Origin: Synechococcus sp. M16.1
GTDB lineage: Bacteria; Cyanobacteriota; Cyanobacteriia; PCC-6307; Cyanobiaceae
Assembly (NCBI RefSeq): GCF_014279895.1
Contig: NZ_CP047954.1
Span: 992,001 to 1,056,000, forward strand
DNA: 64,000 nucleotides
Reading direction: 5' to 3'
The notes beneath the pieces were generated by a model. That model was given only the letters and a program-made list of their open reading frames with translations, was not told the origin of the DNA and did not search any database. Positions 36,184 through 45,370 of this stretch are shown here, in pieces. Each line of letters opens with the position of its first letter. Position 1 is the stretch's first letter. The position numbers and the translations under genes are program-made.

Positions 36184-36187
36184 CGGT

Positions 36188-36210
36188 AACGCACCTCCCC
36201 GCGGTGCGTT
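36188..36210 (-). promoter_or_regulatory. Hairpin over the aminotransferase ribosome site
   Basis: Perfect 8-base arms AACGCACC/GGTGCGTT (36188-36195 and 36203-36210) with a 7-base loop lie 4 bases upstream of the ATG (36183). On the mRNA the likely Shine-Dalgarno GGGGAGG is partly in the loop and partly in the 3' arm. The structure could limit translation, for instance in response to temperature or a bound factor. Confidence 0.5.
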
Positions 36211-36269
36211 TAAAACTTCATCATCCTGCCTCAGATGGTGTCGCAGACAACCTTGATTTCTCAGCGCCC

Positions 36270-36671
36270 ATGAATGCGATACAGATCAGCTGGGTCTTGG
36301 CCGCAGAGGACAGCGCCAGATTGGCGACGTTCTACAGCGAGCTGTTTCAAGCCACGTTGAAGCCTGGGCTGGCGGAGCACCACTGCATCCTTCAATTCAG
36401 CGATGGCACCCAGCTGGAGATCTACAGGCCCTCACGCCGGCGCTCTTTTCCAGCCCGAGGGCGAGCGCTGGCGCCCTGCTTGCGGCTCTCCCCATCGCAG
36501 CAACCCCTGCCTGAACTGCAACGGCTGCTCAGCAACGCCCTGCAGCGTGGTGGATCGCTCCTCGAGGAGGCGCGGCTTGAGCCCTTTGGTGCTGAGGCCT
36601 GGATCCACGATCCGGAGGGCAATCCCCTGTTGCTCCTGGCTCCCCTGGCTTCCGTTGCTCCGACGTCATGA
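36270..36671 (+). CDS. VOC-superfamily (glyoxalase-like) protein
   Basis: A 133-residue protein with the vicinal-oxygen-chelate pattern: ARLATFYSELFQATLK near the N-terminus, QFSDGTQLEIYRP, and WIHDPEGNPLLLL at the C-terminus. The reaction is unknown. The ATG at 36270 fits the domain; the frame is open upstream to 36204. The stop overlaps the UDG start by 4 bases. Confidence 0.82.
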   Translation: MNAIQISWVLAAEDSARLATFYSELFQATLKPGLAEHHCILQFSDGTQLEIYRPSRRRSFPARGRALAPCLRLSPSQQPLPELQRLLSNALQRGGSLLEEARLEPFGAEAWIHDPEGNPLLLLAPLASVAPTS

Positions 36672-37231
36672 ACCTCTCCAGCCTGGAGGCCTGCAGTTCT
36701 TGCGCTGCCTGTGATCTGGCCAGCACGCGCCAGACCGTCGTGATCAGCCGCGGCAACCCCAAGGCGGATCTGATGCTGATCGGTGAAGCACCCGGAGCTC
36801 AGGAAGATGCTCAGGGCGTCCCGTTTGTCGGGCGTTCAGGACGTGCCCTCGACCAACTGCTGCGGGATGTGGATCTGGATCCCGAGCATGACCTCTACAT
36901 CTGCAACGCGATCAAATGCCGGCCGCCCAACAACCGACGGCCGAAAAAGGCTGAGTTGGCCGCCTGCCGGGCCTGGCTTGACCTGCAACTGGAGACCGTT
37001 GATCCCACGGTGATCGTGCTCACGGGAGCCACCGCTGTGGAGGCCATCCTTGGCATCAAGGGGGGCATGACCCAGCTTCGTGGTCAGTGGCAGAGCTGGA
37101 ATGGACGGGCGGTGATGCCGATTTTTCACCCCTCCTATCTGCTGCGCAATCCCTCCAAAGCAGCCGGCGCGCCCCTGGATCTGACACGGCAGGATCTCGA
37201 CGCGGTTCGGCGCAGGCTGTGCGAACGTTGA
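36668..37231 (+). CDS. Family 4 uracil-DNA glycosylase
   Basis: Removes uracil from DNA to start base-excision repair. The 187-residue protein has Fe-S cluster cysteines in CSSCAACDL and in the later CNAIKC / AACRAW pair, active-site [17 protein letters not shown], and the [10 protein letters not shown] motif of families 4 and 5. It lies between the VOC gene and ispG. Confidence 0.9.
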   Translation: MNLSSLEACSSCAACDLASTRQTVVISRGNPKADLMLIGEAPGAQEDAQGVPFVGRSGRALDQLLRDVDLDPEHDLYICNAIKCRPPNNRRPKKAELAACRAWLDLQLETVDPTVIVLTGATAVEAILGIKGGMTQLRGQWQSWNGRAVMPIFHPSYLLRNPSKAAGAPLDLTRQDLDAVRRRLCER

Positions 37232-37251
37232 CGCGCTTCACCACCGGCCCC

Positions 37252-38448
37252 ATGACTGCCCTGGATCGGCGCTACGACACCCAGATCCACCGCCGAGTGA
37301 CCCGCACTGTGATGGTGGGTGATGTGCCCGTGGGCAGCGAGCACCCGATCGTGGTGCAGTCGATGATCAACGAGGACACCCTCGATATCGAGGCTGCTGT
37401 AGCCGGCATCATCCGCCTGGCGGAAGCGGGCAGTGAGATCGTGCGGGTGACGACCCCATCGATGGCCCACGCCAAAGCGATGGGACAGATCCGTCAGGAG
37501 CTTCGTCAGCGCGGCTGCACCGTTCCCCTGGTGGCGGATGTTCACCACAACGGCGTCAGGATCGCCCTGGAGGTCGCCCAGCACGTCGACAAAGTCCGGA
37601 TTAATCCCGGCCTCTTCATTTTTGATAAGCCAGATCCGAACCGCCAGGAATTCAGCCCCGAGGAATTTGCCGCCATCGGTCAGCGCATCCGTGAGACGTT
37701 CGAGCCCTTGGTGACCCTGCTACGAGATCAGAACAAGGCGCTTCGAATCGGTGTGAACCATGGCTCCCTGGCGGAGCGGATGCTGTTCACCTACGGCGAC
37801 ACCCCTGAGGGGATGGTCGAGTCAGCGATGGAATTCGTGCGCATCTGCCATGAGCTTGATTTCCACAACATCGTGATTTCGATGAAGGCCTCGCGGGCTC
37901 CGGTGATGCTCGCGGCCTACCGCCTGATGGCGGACACCATGGACAAGGAAGGTTTCAATTACCCACTCCACCTGGGCGTCACCGAAGCCGGTGATGGTGA
38001 TTACGGCCGGATCAAGAGCACCGCTGGCATCGCCACTCTGCTGGCCGATGGATTGGGAGACACCCTCCGGGTCTCACTGACGGAGGCCCCCGAAAAGGAA
38101 ATCCCCGTCTGCTACTCGATTCTTCAATCCCTGGGTCTGCGCAAGACCATGGTCGAGTACGTCGCCTGCCCCAGCTGCGGTCGCACCCTGTTCAATCTCG
38201 AGGAGGTGTTGCATAAGGTGCGCAACGCCACATCCCACCTCACGGGTCTGGACATTGCCGTGATGGGGTGCATCGTCAATGGTCCCGGCGAGATGGCTGA
38301 CGCCGATTACGGCTACGTCGGTAAAACCCCGGGCGTGATTTCGCTGTATCGCGGCCGTGATGAAATCCGCAAGGTGCCTGAAGCTGAGGGTGTTGAAGCC
38401 TTAATCCAGTTGATCAAAGAGGACGGTCGCTGGGTGGAGCCCGCCTGA
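37252..38448 (+). CDS. ispG: 4-hydroxy-3-methylbut-2-enyl-diphosphate synthase
   Basis: Fe-S enzyme of the MEP pathway, making HMBPP from MEcPP for isoprenoids such as carotenoids and phytol. The 398-residue protein starts [20 protein letters not shown] and has [28 protein letters not shown] and cluster cysteines in [14 protein letters not shown] and [11 protein letters not shown]. The ATG at 37252 is chosen over upstream in-frame codons that overlap the UDG gene. Confidence 0.96.
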   Translation: MTALDRRYDTQIHRRVTRTVMVGDVPVGSEHPIVVQSMINEDTLDIEAAVAGIIRLAEAGSEIVRVTTPSMAHAKAMGQIRQELRQRGCTVPLVADVHHNGVRIALEVAQHVDKVRINPGLFIFDKPDPNRQEFSPEEFAAIGQRIRETFEPLVTLLRDQNKALRIGVNHGSLAERMLFTYGDTPEGMVESAMEFVRICHELDFHNIVISMKASRAPVMLAAYRLMADTMDKEGFNYPLHLGVTEAGDGDYGRIKSTAGIATLLADGLGDTLRVSLTEAPEKEIPVCYSILQSLGLRKTMVEYVACPSCGRTLFNLEEVLHKVRNATSHLTGLDIAVMGCIVNGPGEMADADYGYVGKTPGVISLYRGRDEIRKVPEAEGVEALIQLIKEDGRWVEPA

Positions 38449-38482
38449 TCTCGTTAGTCTGAAGAATCAGTCCTGAAGGGCC

Positions 38483-39832
38483 ATGGTTCGGAGTCAGCGC
38501 CTGCGTTCTTTGGTTGGGTCGACTCCGTTGCTGTTGATGCTGGGGGTTGGTGGTGTGGTCACCGCCCTGGGCATCAGCTCGCCAGGTCTTTCCCTGCCAT
38601 CGGCTTCCGGCGGATCGATTCACGACAGCCCCAAGGAGGTGATTGATCAGGTCTGGCAGATCGTTTATCGCGATTACCTGGATTCCACGGGCTCCTACGA
38701 CGAAAGAACGTGGCGCCAGTTGCGGAGCAATCTGCTGCGCAAGTCCTACGGGGGCAGCGCCGAGTCCTACGAGGCGATCCGGGGCATGCTGGCCAGCCTT
38801 GATGACCCCTACACGCGTTTCCTTGATCCGAAGGAGTTCAAGGAGATGCAGATCGACACCTCCGGGGAGTTGATGGGCGTGGGGATCCAGCTCAGTCTCG
38901 ACAAAGACACGAAAGAGCTGATTGTTGTCTCTCCGATTGAGGGCACCCCTGCATCCCGTGCGGGCGTTCAGCCCAAGGATGTGATCGTTTCCATCGATGG
39001 TGCCTCGACCAAAGGCATGACCACCGAGGACGCCGTCAAGTTGATCCGTGGTCCGGAAGGCACCGATGTGGTGCTGGGACTCAGGCGCCAGGGTCAGGTG
39101 CTGGATGTGCCCTTGAAACGGGCGCGCATTGAGATTCATGCCGTGAAGGCGATGCTCAACACGGCGCCCAATGGCCGCAAGGTGGGCTACATCCGTCTCA
39201 AGCAATTCAATGCCAACGCCACGCGTGAGATGCGTGCGGCCATCAAGGATCTGGAATCACAGGCTGCTGAGGGCTATGTGCTGGATCTACGCAGCAATCC
39301 CGGCGGCTTGCTTGAGGCCAGTGTGGACATCGCCCGCCAATGGCTCAACGAGGGCACCATCGTCAGCACCCGAACCCGCGCAGGAATCCGCGATGTGAGG
39401 CGCGCCACGGGTAGTGCAATCACCGATAAACCTCTGGTCGTGCTGATTGATCAGGGATCCGCCAGTGCCAGCGAAATACTTTCAGGGGCACTTCAGGACA
39501 ATTCCCGTGCCCAACTCGTTGGACAGAAGACCTTCGGCAAAGGGCTTGTCCAGGCCGTTCGCGGATTGGCCGATGGATCCGGTCTGACGGTCACCATCGC
39601 GAAGTATCTGACACCCAAGGGAACCGATATTCACAAGAACGGAATCCAACCGGACATCGAAGCTGCGATGTCGAAGCAGGAGATCAAAAACTTCTTGGTT
39701 GAAGACCTGGGAACCCAGAAAGACAGTCAGTACCTGACTGCTGAGGGGACCCTGATGAACAAATTGAGGAAGATTCAGGCAGGCACGACCTATCAACCCG
39801 GCCGGGCCAATCTCAGCTACGCGCTGCAGTAA
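38483..39832 (+). CDS. C-terminal processing (S41) peptidase
   Basis: The 449-residue protease has an N-terminal signal or anchor (TPLLLMLGVGGVVTALGI), a PDZ domain (residues about 125-210), and the Ser/Lys dyad in VLIDQGSASASEILSGAL and KTFGKGLVQ. Cyanobacterial Ctp proteases mature PsbA (D1) or process other lumenal and periplasmic proteins; which paralogue this is cannot be told by eye. It ends head-on with a small reverse-strand gene. Confidence 0.92.
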   Translation: MVRSQRLRSLVGSTPLLLMLGVGGVVTALGISSPGLSLPSASGGSIHDSPKEVIDQVWQIVYRDYLDSTGSYDERTWRQLRSNLLRKSYGGSAESYEAIRGMLASLDDPYTRFLDPKEFKEMQIDTSGELMGVGIQLSLDKDTKELIVVSPIEGTPASRAGVQPKDVIVSIDGASTKGMTTEDAVKLIRGPEGTDVVLGLRRQGQVLDVPLKRARIEIHAVKAMLNTAPNGRKVGYIRLKQFNANATREMRAAIKDLESQAAEGYVLDLRSNPGGLLEASVDIARQWLNEGTIVSTRTRAGIRDVRRATGSAITDKPLVVLIDQGSASASEILSGALQDNSRAQLVGQKTFGKGLVQAVRGLADGSGLTVTIAKYLTPKGTDIHKNGIQPDIEAAMSKQEIKNFLVEDLGTQKDSQYLTAEGTLMNKLRKIQAGTTYQPGRANLSYALQ

Positions 39833-39833
39833 C

Positions 39834-40001
39834 TCAGGAGATCGGCTGCATCAGTCCGCCGCCACCACCACCGTTGGAGTCGTCATCGTCTGAAGCGCCG
39901 GGCTGGAACAGGGCATACACACCAAGCGCGGTGGCACAGAAAACGCCGCTGATCAGTTCCAGAGAGACGCCACTAGCACCGATCTCGACGAATTCACCCA
40001 T
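39834..40001 (-). CDS. Small membrane protein with acidic Gly-rich tail, 55 aa
   Basis: The reading frame gives MGEFVEIGASGVSLELISGV, one hydrophobic helix (ELISGVFCATALGVYALF), then GASDDDD and six Gly before LMQPIS. It resembles the small single-helix proteins of photosynthetic complexes in size and shape, but I cannot match a named subunit. The stop lies 1 base after the protease stop on the other strand. Confidence 0.65.
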   Translation of the reverse strand: MGEFVEIGASGVSLELISGVFCATALGVYALFQPGASDDDDSNGGGGGGLMQPIS

Positions 40002-40080
40002 GACCAACGGATTTCGCTGGAACCAATGTAACGAAGAATTGCGTGGTTGGTAACGTTTTTCTCAGAATTGGTTTCAGGCT

Positions 40081-43000
40081 TCAGACCTGAACAACCTCTG
40101 CATTCTTGGCACGCAGCTCTTCCTGGCGCTGTGCCTCCGTTTTGCCATCGGCATCGGGAATCTGGGCTGCCATCAAACGCAGCCATTCCATCAGCTGTTC
40201 CAGTTGCTTCTCCATGGGGAGAACACCAAGACCGCGGGCCATCACCTTGTGCTGGATGCCGCTGCCGGCCTGATACACCAAACGGCCATGCAGATGCTGG
40301 GGCAACCCCTGGCGCAGCAAACGGAACGCCGGTTCCTCCATGGGAGTTTCAAGCACGATGTTGGGCTTCTCCGGCTTGATCCTGGAGAAGCCGCACCGCT
40401 TCGCCAGCAGTTTGAGTTCCATCAGCTGCAGAAGCGACACCACGGCAGCGGGCAGCGCTCCGTAGCGATCGGCCCAACCCGCAGCCAGCTCCACCAGGGC
40501 CTCGGCGGTGAGGCAGTCGGCGGCAGCCCGGTAGGCCGCGATCTTCTCATCCGGATCAGTGATCCAGTCCGCAGGCACGAAGGCCGTGACGGGGAGGTCC
40601 ACCTGGGTGTCTTCAACGCTGGGGATGTCTTGACCCTGAATTTCCGCCAGGGATTCCTGCAGCATCTCCATGTAGAGGTCAAAGCCGATGGTTTCCATCT
40701 GGCCGCTCTGCTGCACGCCGAGGAGATTGCCCACTCCACGGATCTCCATATCCCGCATGGCGAGCTGGTATCCACTGCCCAGTTGGGCGAACTCCTGAAT
40801 GGCGCGCAGCCGCTGACGGGCGGTGTCGCTCAGCGATGCGTTGCCCGGATAGAACAACCAGGCATGGGCCTGAATCCCACTGCGACCGACCCGTCCCCGC
40901 AATTGGTACAGCTGGGCCAGGCCAAAGCGGTGGGCGTCCTCAATCAGGATCGTGTTGACACGAGGAATGTCCAGGCCGCTTTCCACAATCGTGGTGCAGA
41001 GCATCACGTCGGCTTCACCGGCGTTGAACGCCACCATGGCGTTCTCCAGTTCGCCCTCGGCCATCTGACCGTGAGCCACCAAAAGCTTCAGGCCTGGCAG
41101 CATTTCCCGTAGGCCTGCAGCCACCTCCTCGATTCCTTCCACCCGGGGAACCACATAAAACACCTGGCCCCCACGATCCAGTTCCTGGCGGATGGCGCTG
41201 CGCACCGCCTCCGGATCCAGAGAAGCCAGGTGCGTCTTGATCGGACGGCGCAGTGGCGGTGGTGTGGTGATCAGGCTCATCTCCCGCACCCCCGAAAGGC
41301 TCATGTAGAGCGTTCTGGGAATCGGCGTTGCCGACAGGGTCAGCACGTCGACGTCCTTCCGCAGCACTTTGATCTTTTCCTTCTGCTTCACACCGAAGCG
41401 CTGTTCTTCATCCACCACCAACAGACCAAGCTCTTGGAACGACGCTCCTTTGCTGAGCAGCTGGTGGGTTCCCACCACGGCGTCGATGGTTCCCTGCTTC
41501 AGTCCATCGAGAATGGATTTGCGTTCCGACGCCGTCCGGAAACGATTCAGCAGAGCCACCTTGATCGGATATGGCGCGAAGCGTTCCGAGAGCGTGCGCC
41601 AGTGCTGCTGAGCCAACACCGTGGTTGGGGCCAGCATCGCCACTTGCTTCCCAGCGGTGATGGCTTTGAAGATGGCGCGGATCGCAACTTCGGTCTTGCC
41701 GAAGCCAACGTCCCCGCACACCAGTCGGTCCATCGGCTCCTGTCGTTCCATGTCCCGCTTCACGTCGGCCGTGGCCTTCAGTTGATCCGGCGTCGGGTCA
41801 TAGGGGAACGACTCCTCCATTTCCACCTGCCAGGGGCCGTCGGAGGGGAAGGCAAAGCCTGCGGCCTGTTGCCGTTCTGCGTACAGCTTCACCAGATCAA
41901 GGGCAACCTTGCGAACCGCCTTCTTGGCCCGTTCCTTGGCCTTGTTCCAGGCCATGCCACCCATACGGTTGAGCTGCGGGGGTGTTTCACTCGTGGCCCG
42001 ATAACGCCCAAGGCTGCCGAGTTGATCGGCGGCAACCCGAAGGATTCCATCGGCGTACTGCACCACGAGGTAGTCGCGGATGTCGCCTGACATCGCGAGT
42101 TTTTCCATGGCTTTGAAGCGGCCGATGCCATGGTTCCGATGCACCACGAAATCGCCCGGGCGCATCTTGTTGGGATCCACCGTGCGGCTGGCGGCCTTGC
42201 GGCGACGGCGCACATAGCCACTGGAACTGAGGCTCTGCTGGCCAAAGAATTCACGGTCGGTGACCAGAGCAATCCGCCAAGCCGGCAGCTGCAAACCCTC
42301 AAGTTCGGCCGTGCCCCTCACCTTCAGGGCGACGGGGGTGTTCTGCTCAATCAGACGGGAAATGGCATTGCTGTCTCCCGCGTTCGGCACAAACCGACTG
42401 ATGCAGTCGTGCTCCTCCAGCAGCGCAACCGCTCGGCTGGGTTGTGCAGACACCAACCAAACCGCCGTGCGTTCGGTTTGAAATCCCTTGATCAGTTCCC
42501 CGAGTTTTCCGAATTGGTTGGGGTAGGCCGCAACAGGGCGGCTGGCGAGGTCAAAGCTGTTGGGGTGCTGGTCGACTTCGAGCAGTTCTGCCATATCAAA
42601 GCCATGGAAGACCTCCGTCAGGGCATAGGCGGCTTCAATCTCACGGTGCAGAACCGCTGGCCAGAGCCGATCACGATCGCCCTCGTCCAGACCCGCCTCA
42701 GCAGCCATGTCGTGGTGATGTTCCTCCACATGGCTGAGCCACTGTTGTCCGTGGGCCAAGCCCTGGCGTCGCTCATCGATCACCACTGTTGTGGAGTCCG
42801 GCAGGTAGTCGAGAAGCGAGGCGGGTTGCTCCCAGGCGAGCCCCATCAGCCGGCGCATGCCTTCCGGGGTCCCGCCGTTCAAAAGCTGCTCTGTGCCCTC
42901 GCTACCAAGCAATTGCTCCAGTCCATCGGGCATCGTCTCCCTGAGCTGGTCCGCAATCAGAGGCCCAAACCCTGTTGGTGTGAGTCGAAGCGCATCGACG

Positions 43001-43659
43001 GGGTCCAGTGAGCGTTGGCTGGCGGGATCGAATTCCCGCAGCTTGTCGAGCTCCTCTCCGAAGAATTCGAGTCGAACAGGCAGCTCACTGCTCACCGGGA
43101 AGATGTCGACGATGTCGCCGCGACGGCTCCAGCTCCCCTCCTGCTCAATGGTGGTGACCCGCTCGTAGCCAAGTTGGGACAGCGTCTCGCCCAGTGCCCC
43201 TAGATCAACCTCATCCCCTTTGCGCAAGGTGCGCGTTTTTGTTATCAGAACATCCGGCGGGGGGAGATGGGGCTGCAAACAACGTTCCGTGGCAACGATG
43301 GCCCAGGACGCCGCGTTGGGTTCCCCCAGCAGGTCACTCAGAACCTGAAGTTGCCCCCAGGTGATTTCACTTGTGGGATCGAAGGGTTCATAGGGAGAGC
43401 CTTCGCTGGTGGGGTACAGGCTGGCCTGGCTCCATCCCATTAATTCCAACAGCGCTGTCCAGCGTCCCGCTTCCTCAAGCGTTGGCACCACCACGAGCAG
43501 AGGTGCGCCCCGCCGCTGTGAGAGCGCGCTGGCCACCAGAGCTCGGCTGCAACGACCAGCCCCGCGCATCAACAAACGTTCGGGGCGGCTTGAGCGCTCA
43601 TCAAGCTCACCGGTGAGTGCAGTTTCCTGCAACTTGGTCACCAGGGAACGGAGCGGCAT
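40081..43659 (-). CDS. mfd: Transcription-repair coupling factor
   Basis: Translocase that removes stalled RNA polymerase at lesions and recruits UvrA. The 1192-residue protein has the UvrB-like N-terminal half, the RNA polymerase interaction domain (DFVVHRNHGIGRF), helicase motifs GDVGFGKTEVAIRA (Walker A) and VVDEEQRFGVKQ (DEEQ), and the TRG/C-terminal domain. ATG 43659 (MPLRSLVTK) is the chosen start. Full length, no break seen. Confidence 0.96.
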   Translation of the reverse strand: MPLRSLVTKLQETALTGELDERSSRPERLLMRGAGRCSRALVASALSQRRGAPLLVVVPTLEEAGRWTALLELMGWSQASLYPTSEGSPYEPFDPTSEITWGQLQVLSDLLGEPNAASWAIVATERCLQPHLPPPDVLITKTRTLRKGDEVDLGALGETLSQLGYERVTTIEQEGSWSRRGDIVDIFPVSSELPVRLEFFGEELDKLREFDPASQRSLDPVDALRLTPTGFGPLIADQLRETMPDGLEQLLGSEGTEQLLNGGTPEGMRRLMGLAWEQPASLLDYLPDSTTVVIDERRQGLAHGQQWLSHVEEHHHDMAAEAGLDEGDRDRLWPAVLHREIEAAYALTEVFHGFDMAELLEVDQHPNSFDLASRPVAAYPNQFGKLGELIKGFQTERTAVWLVSAQPSRAVALLEEHDCISRFVPNAGDSNAISRLIEQNTPVALKVRGTAELEGLQLPAWRIALVTDREFFGQQSLSSSGYVRRRRKAASRTVDPNKMRPGDFVVHRNHGIGRFKAMEKLAMSGDIRDYLVVQYADGILRVAADQLGSLGRYRATSETPPQLNRMGGMAWNKAKERAKKAVRKVALDLVKLYAERQQAAGFAFPSDGPWQVEMEESFPYDPTPDQLKATADVKRDMERQEPMDRLVCGDVGFGKTEVAIRAIFKAITAGKQVAMLAPTTVLAQQHWRTLSERFAPYPIKVALLNRFRTASERKSILDGLKQGTIDAVVGTHQLLSKGASFQELGLLVVDEEQRFGVKQKEKIKVLRKDVDVLTLSATPIPRTLYMSLSGVREMSLITTPPPLRRPIKTHLASLDPEAVRSAIRQELDRGGQVFYVVPRVEGIEEVAAGLREMLPGLKLLVAHGQMAEGELENAMVAFNAGEADVMLCTTIVESGLDIPRVNTILIEDAHRFGLAQLYQLRGRVGRSGIQAHAWLFYPGNASLSDTARQRLRAIQEFAQLGSGYQLAMRDMEIRGVGNLLGVQQSGQMETIGFDLYMEMLQESLAEIQGQDIPSVEDTQVDLPVTAFVPADWITDPDEKIAAYRAAADCLTAEALVELAAGWADRYGALPAAVVSLLQLMELKLLAKRCGFSRIKPEKPNIVLETPMEEPAFRLLRQGLPQHLHGRLVYQAGSGIQHKVMARGLGVLPMEKQLEQLMEWLRLMAAQIPDADGKTEAQRQEELRAKNAEVVQV

Positions 43660-43723
43660 GGAGCAGGCGTCGGCAATCCATGATCTTCGCAATAAGGTGC
43701 CAGCAGCTGCGTTTCACCGGTCG

Positions 43724-43960
43724 ATGCCGCGCTACCGCTGCCCCTCCTGCTGTTGCGGCCCGGCCTTGGTGTTGCATCTACCCAAGGGGGTTGTTCCGCT
43801 CTGCTCCAGCTGTGCGACACCGTTGCAGCGTCAGCCCCTGGTCCGGCCCATTCCGCTGCTGGTGTTGCTGACTGTGGGCGGCGTGCTGGTTGCTTCCTCG
43901 ATCCCCATCCTGTTCACCCCCGAACCAGCCCCCAGCTCAAGGCGCGAAAAACTGGCCTAA
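43724..43960 (+). CDS. Zinc-ribbon plus membrane helix, 78 aa
   Basis: Unrecognised. The N-terminus has CPSCCC and later CSSC, a treble-clef or zinc-ribbon pattern (MPRYRCPSCCCGPALVLHLP, then VVPLCSSC). One hydrophobic segment follows (IPLLVLLTVGGVLVASSIPI). The ATG at 43724 is used; longer in-frame starts overlap mfd. It is divergent from mfd. Confidence 0.65.
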   Translation: MPRYRCPSCCCGPALVLHLPKGVVPLCSSCATPLQRQPLVRPIPLLVLLTVGGVLVASSIPILFTPEPAPSSRREKLA

Positions 43961-44000
43961 GGCGGGGTTTTCGGTTCAATACGTCGGTATTGGTGCCTTC

Positions 44001-44135
44001 ATGACCCTCGGCCGTTTTCTTATTTTCTTCGTGATCGGGCTTGTGCTCGCCCTCACCATTCCTCAGTTGACCTGGTTGCTTTGGCCCCTGGCAGCTTCAG
44101 CACTTTTTGTTGTTGTTCAACTGATCCGCCCCTGA
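44001..44135 (+). CDS. Small hydrophobic protein, 44 aa
   Basis: Two hydrophobic stretches (LGRFLIFFVIGLVLALTIPQ and LLWPLAASALFVVVQLI) make up nearly the whole product. Too short for family assignment. It follows the zinc-ribbon gene by 40 bases on the same strand. Confidence 0.55.
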   Translation: MTLGRFLIFFVIGLVLALTIPQLTWLLWPLAASALFVVVQLIRP

Positions 44136-44174
44136 ATGCCGGTGCGTTTAAGGCCGAACCGGCGCTCAAGACAA

Positions 44175-44672
44175 TCAGCAGGCATCCACAGAAAAGGTGA
44201 GCACGTCGTGGGCATCACGATGGTCTCCCGACGTAATGGCAACACAGGCCAGCTGACCATCCTCAAAACAAGTTTTCGACTTGAGCACAAATTTGGCGGC
44301 GTCACTGTGGGACCAGACCGCTAGACCCTGTTGTTGGGCTTCGTCGTTGTAGATGTCCCAGAGCTCGGAGAAGCGATCTGCCTCCGGTCCCTGCAGAAAT
44401 TCACCGAGGGCTTCATCAGCACCAACTTCACGGAAGCGATCCAGAAAAGACCGCATCAAGGGATCATCGATCACGTTGCTGGTGGCGATGGCACCAGTGA
44501 TGCCGCGAACTGAGGTACGAACTACCCGGTTGGGTTCGGTACGTGCATCAATGATGACGACGGGGCATTGGAGATCCCAAGTGCTGCGATTTCTGAGTTC
44601 ACGGCCCGCTTCGGACATGTCATCCCGAAGCTCATTGATCAGTTGCCGTACAACAAAGGTCGGGTCATCCAT
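44175..44672 (-). CDS. Hypothetical protein, 165 aa
   Basis: Unrecognised soluble protein (MDDPTFVVRQLINELRDDMS; VVIIDARTEPNRVVRTSVRG; AVWSHSDAAKFVLKSKTC). Alpha/beta content is mixed. It is convergent with the 44-aa gene and has 232 bases upstream before the next gene. Confidence 0.65.
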   Translation of the reverse strand: MDDPTFVVRQLINELRDDMSEAGRELRNRSTWDLQCPVVIIDARTEPNRVVRTSVRGITGAIATSNVIDDPLMRSFLDRFREVGADEALGEFLQGPEADRFSELWDIYNDEAQQQGLAVWSHSDAAKFVLKSKTCFEDGQLACVAITSGDHRDAHDVLTFSVDAC

Positions 44673-44904
44673 GACTGACCTTATCGCAAGTGCAGCTGGT
44701 GAATTAGGCAGGTTAAAGATTCAAAACGTTGATATATCAAGTGGCATTCAGGCCAAAAACGCTCGCTAGGAGCATCCGCCTCAGCTGGTTATCGATTCCT
44801 CGCGGTTTGCTCAATCGCCTTGGTCTAAAACGCGTTCACGGGATTGCAGACCTCAAGTAATTTATCTGCACTGAAAAGCATGCTGTACAATAAATGCAGC
44901 GGAA

Positions 44905-45156
44905 GTGAAGTCCATCACAACGGCAATATCTTCAAAGGCATCAAGCCAGAAATCTGATTATTTGGCTAAAGCTGCGGAGTACTACTCACGAGCAAAGCAA
45001 TTGATCGAAGTCGATCAAGACTGGCAGGCTTCGGGCTCCATGATCCTCAAAGCGCTTGCCGAGGAGAGGAAGTCTGAAAATACTGGTCTTCAGGTGATGA
45101 ATGTGATCAAGTACCAAAAGCCCAAAACAAAGCTGGAGTTCAACTTCCGCAGTTGA
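44905..45156 (+). CDS. Hypothetical protein, 83 aa
   Basis: A GTG-start frame (MKSITTAISSKASSQKSDYL, then AAEYYSRAKQLIEVDQDWQA), Lys-rich and helical. Base composition upstream is more AT-rich than the neighbours. A TACAAT box lies at 44886-44891, 13 bases before the start. Reality of the gene is moderately supported. Confidence 0.5.
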   Translation: MKSITTAISSKASSQKSDYLAKAAEYYSRAKQLIEVDQDWQASGSMILKALAEERKSENTGLQVMNVIKYQKPKTKLEFNFRS

Positions 45157-45370
45157 GTTATCAGCTGATCCACTCCTCGCGACAGAGCTCTGATCTCATT
45201 ACCGCCCCATAGGGGCCATTCCCCCCTTCAGGAAAGAAGCGGAGGGAACGACCTGGCTGCGCAGAGTGTGTAGACGATTCACCCTGCTGCAATCGGCATG
45301 GACGCCGTATCAGTCCCTGCCGCAAACCCGTTGTAGGCCACTAGCCCCGACCATTCCTGAGTTTTAATGC
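45157..45370. other. 214-base gap with no gene seen
   Basis: Nothing coding is recognised between the 83-aa gene and the convergent reverse gene. A 10-base palindrome ATCAGCTGAT (45162-45171) lies near its start. Confidence 0.4.
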
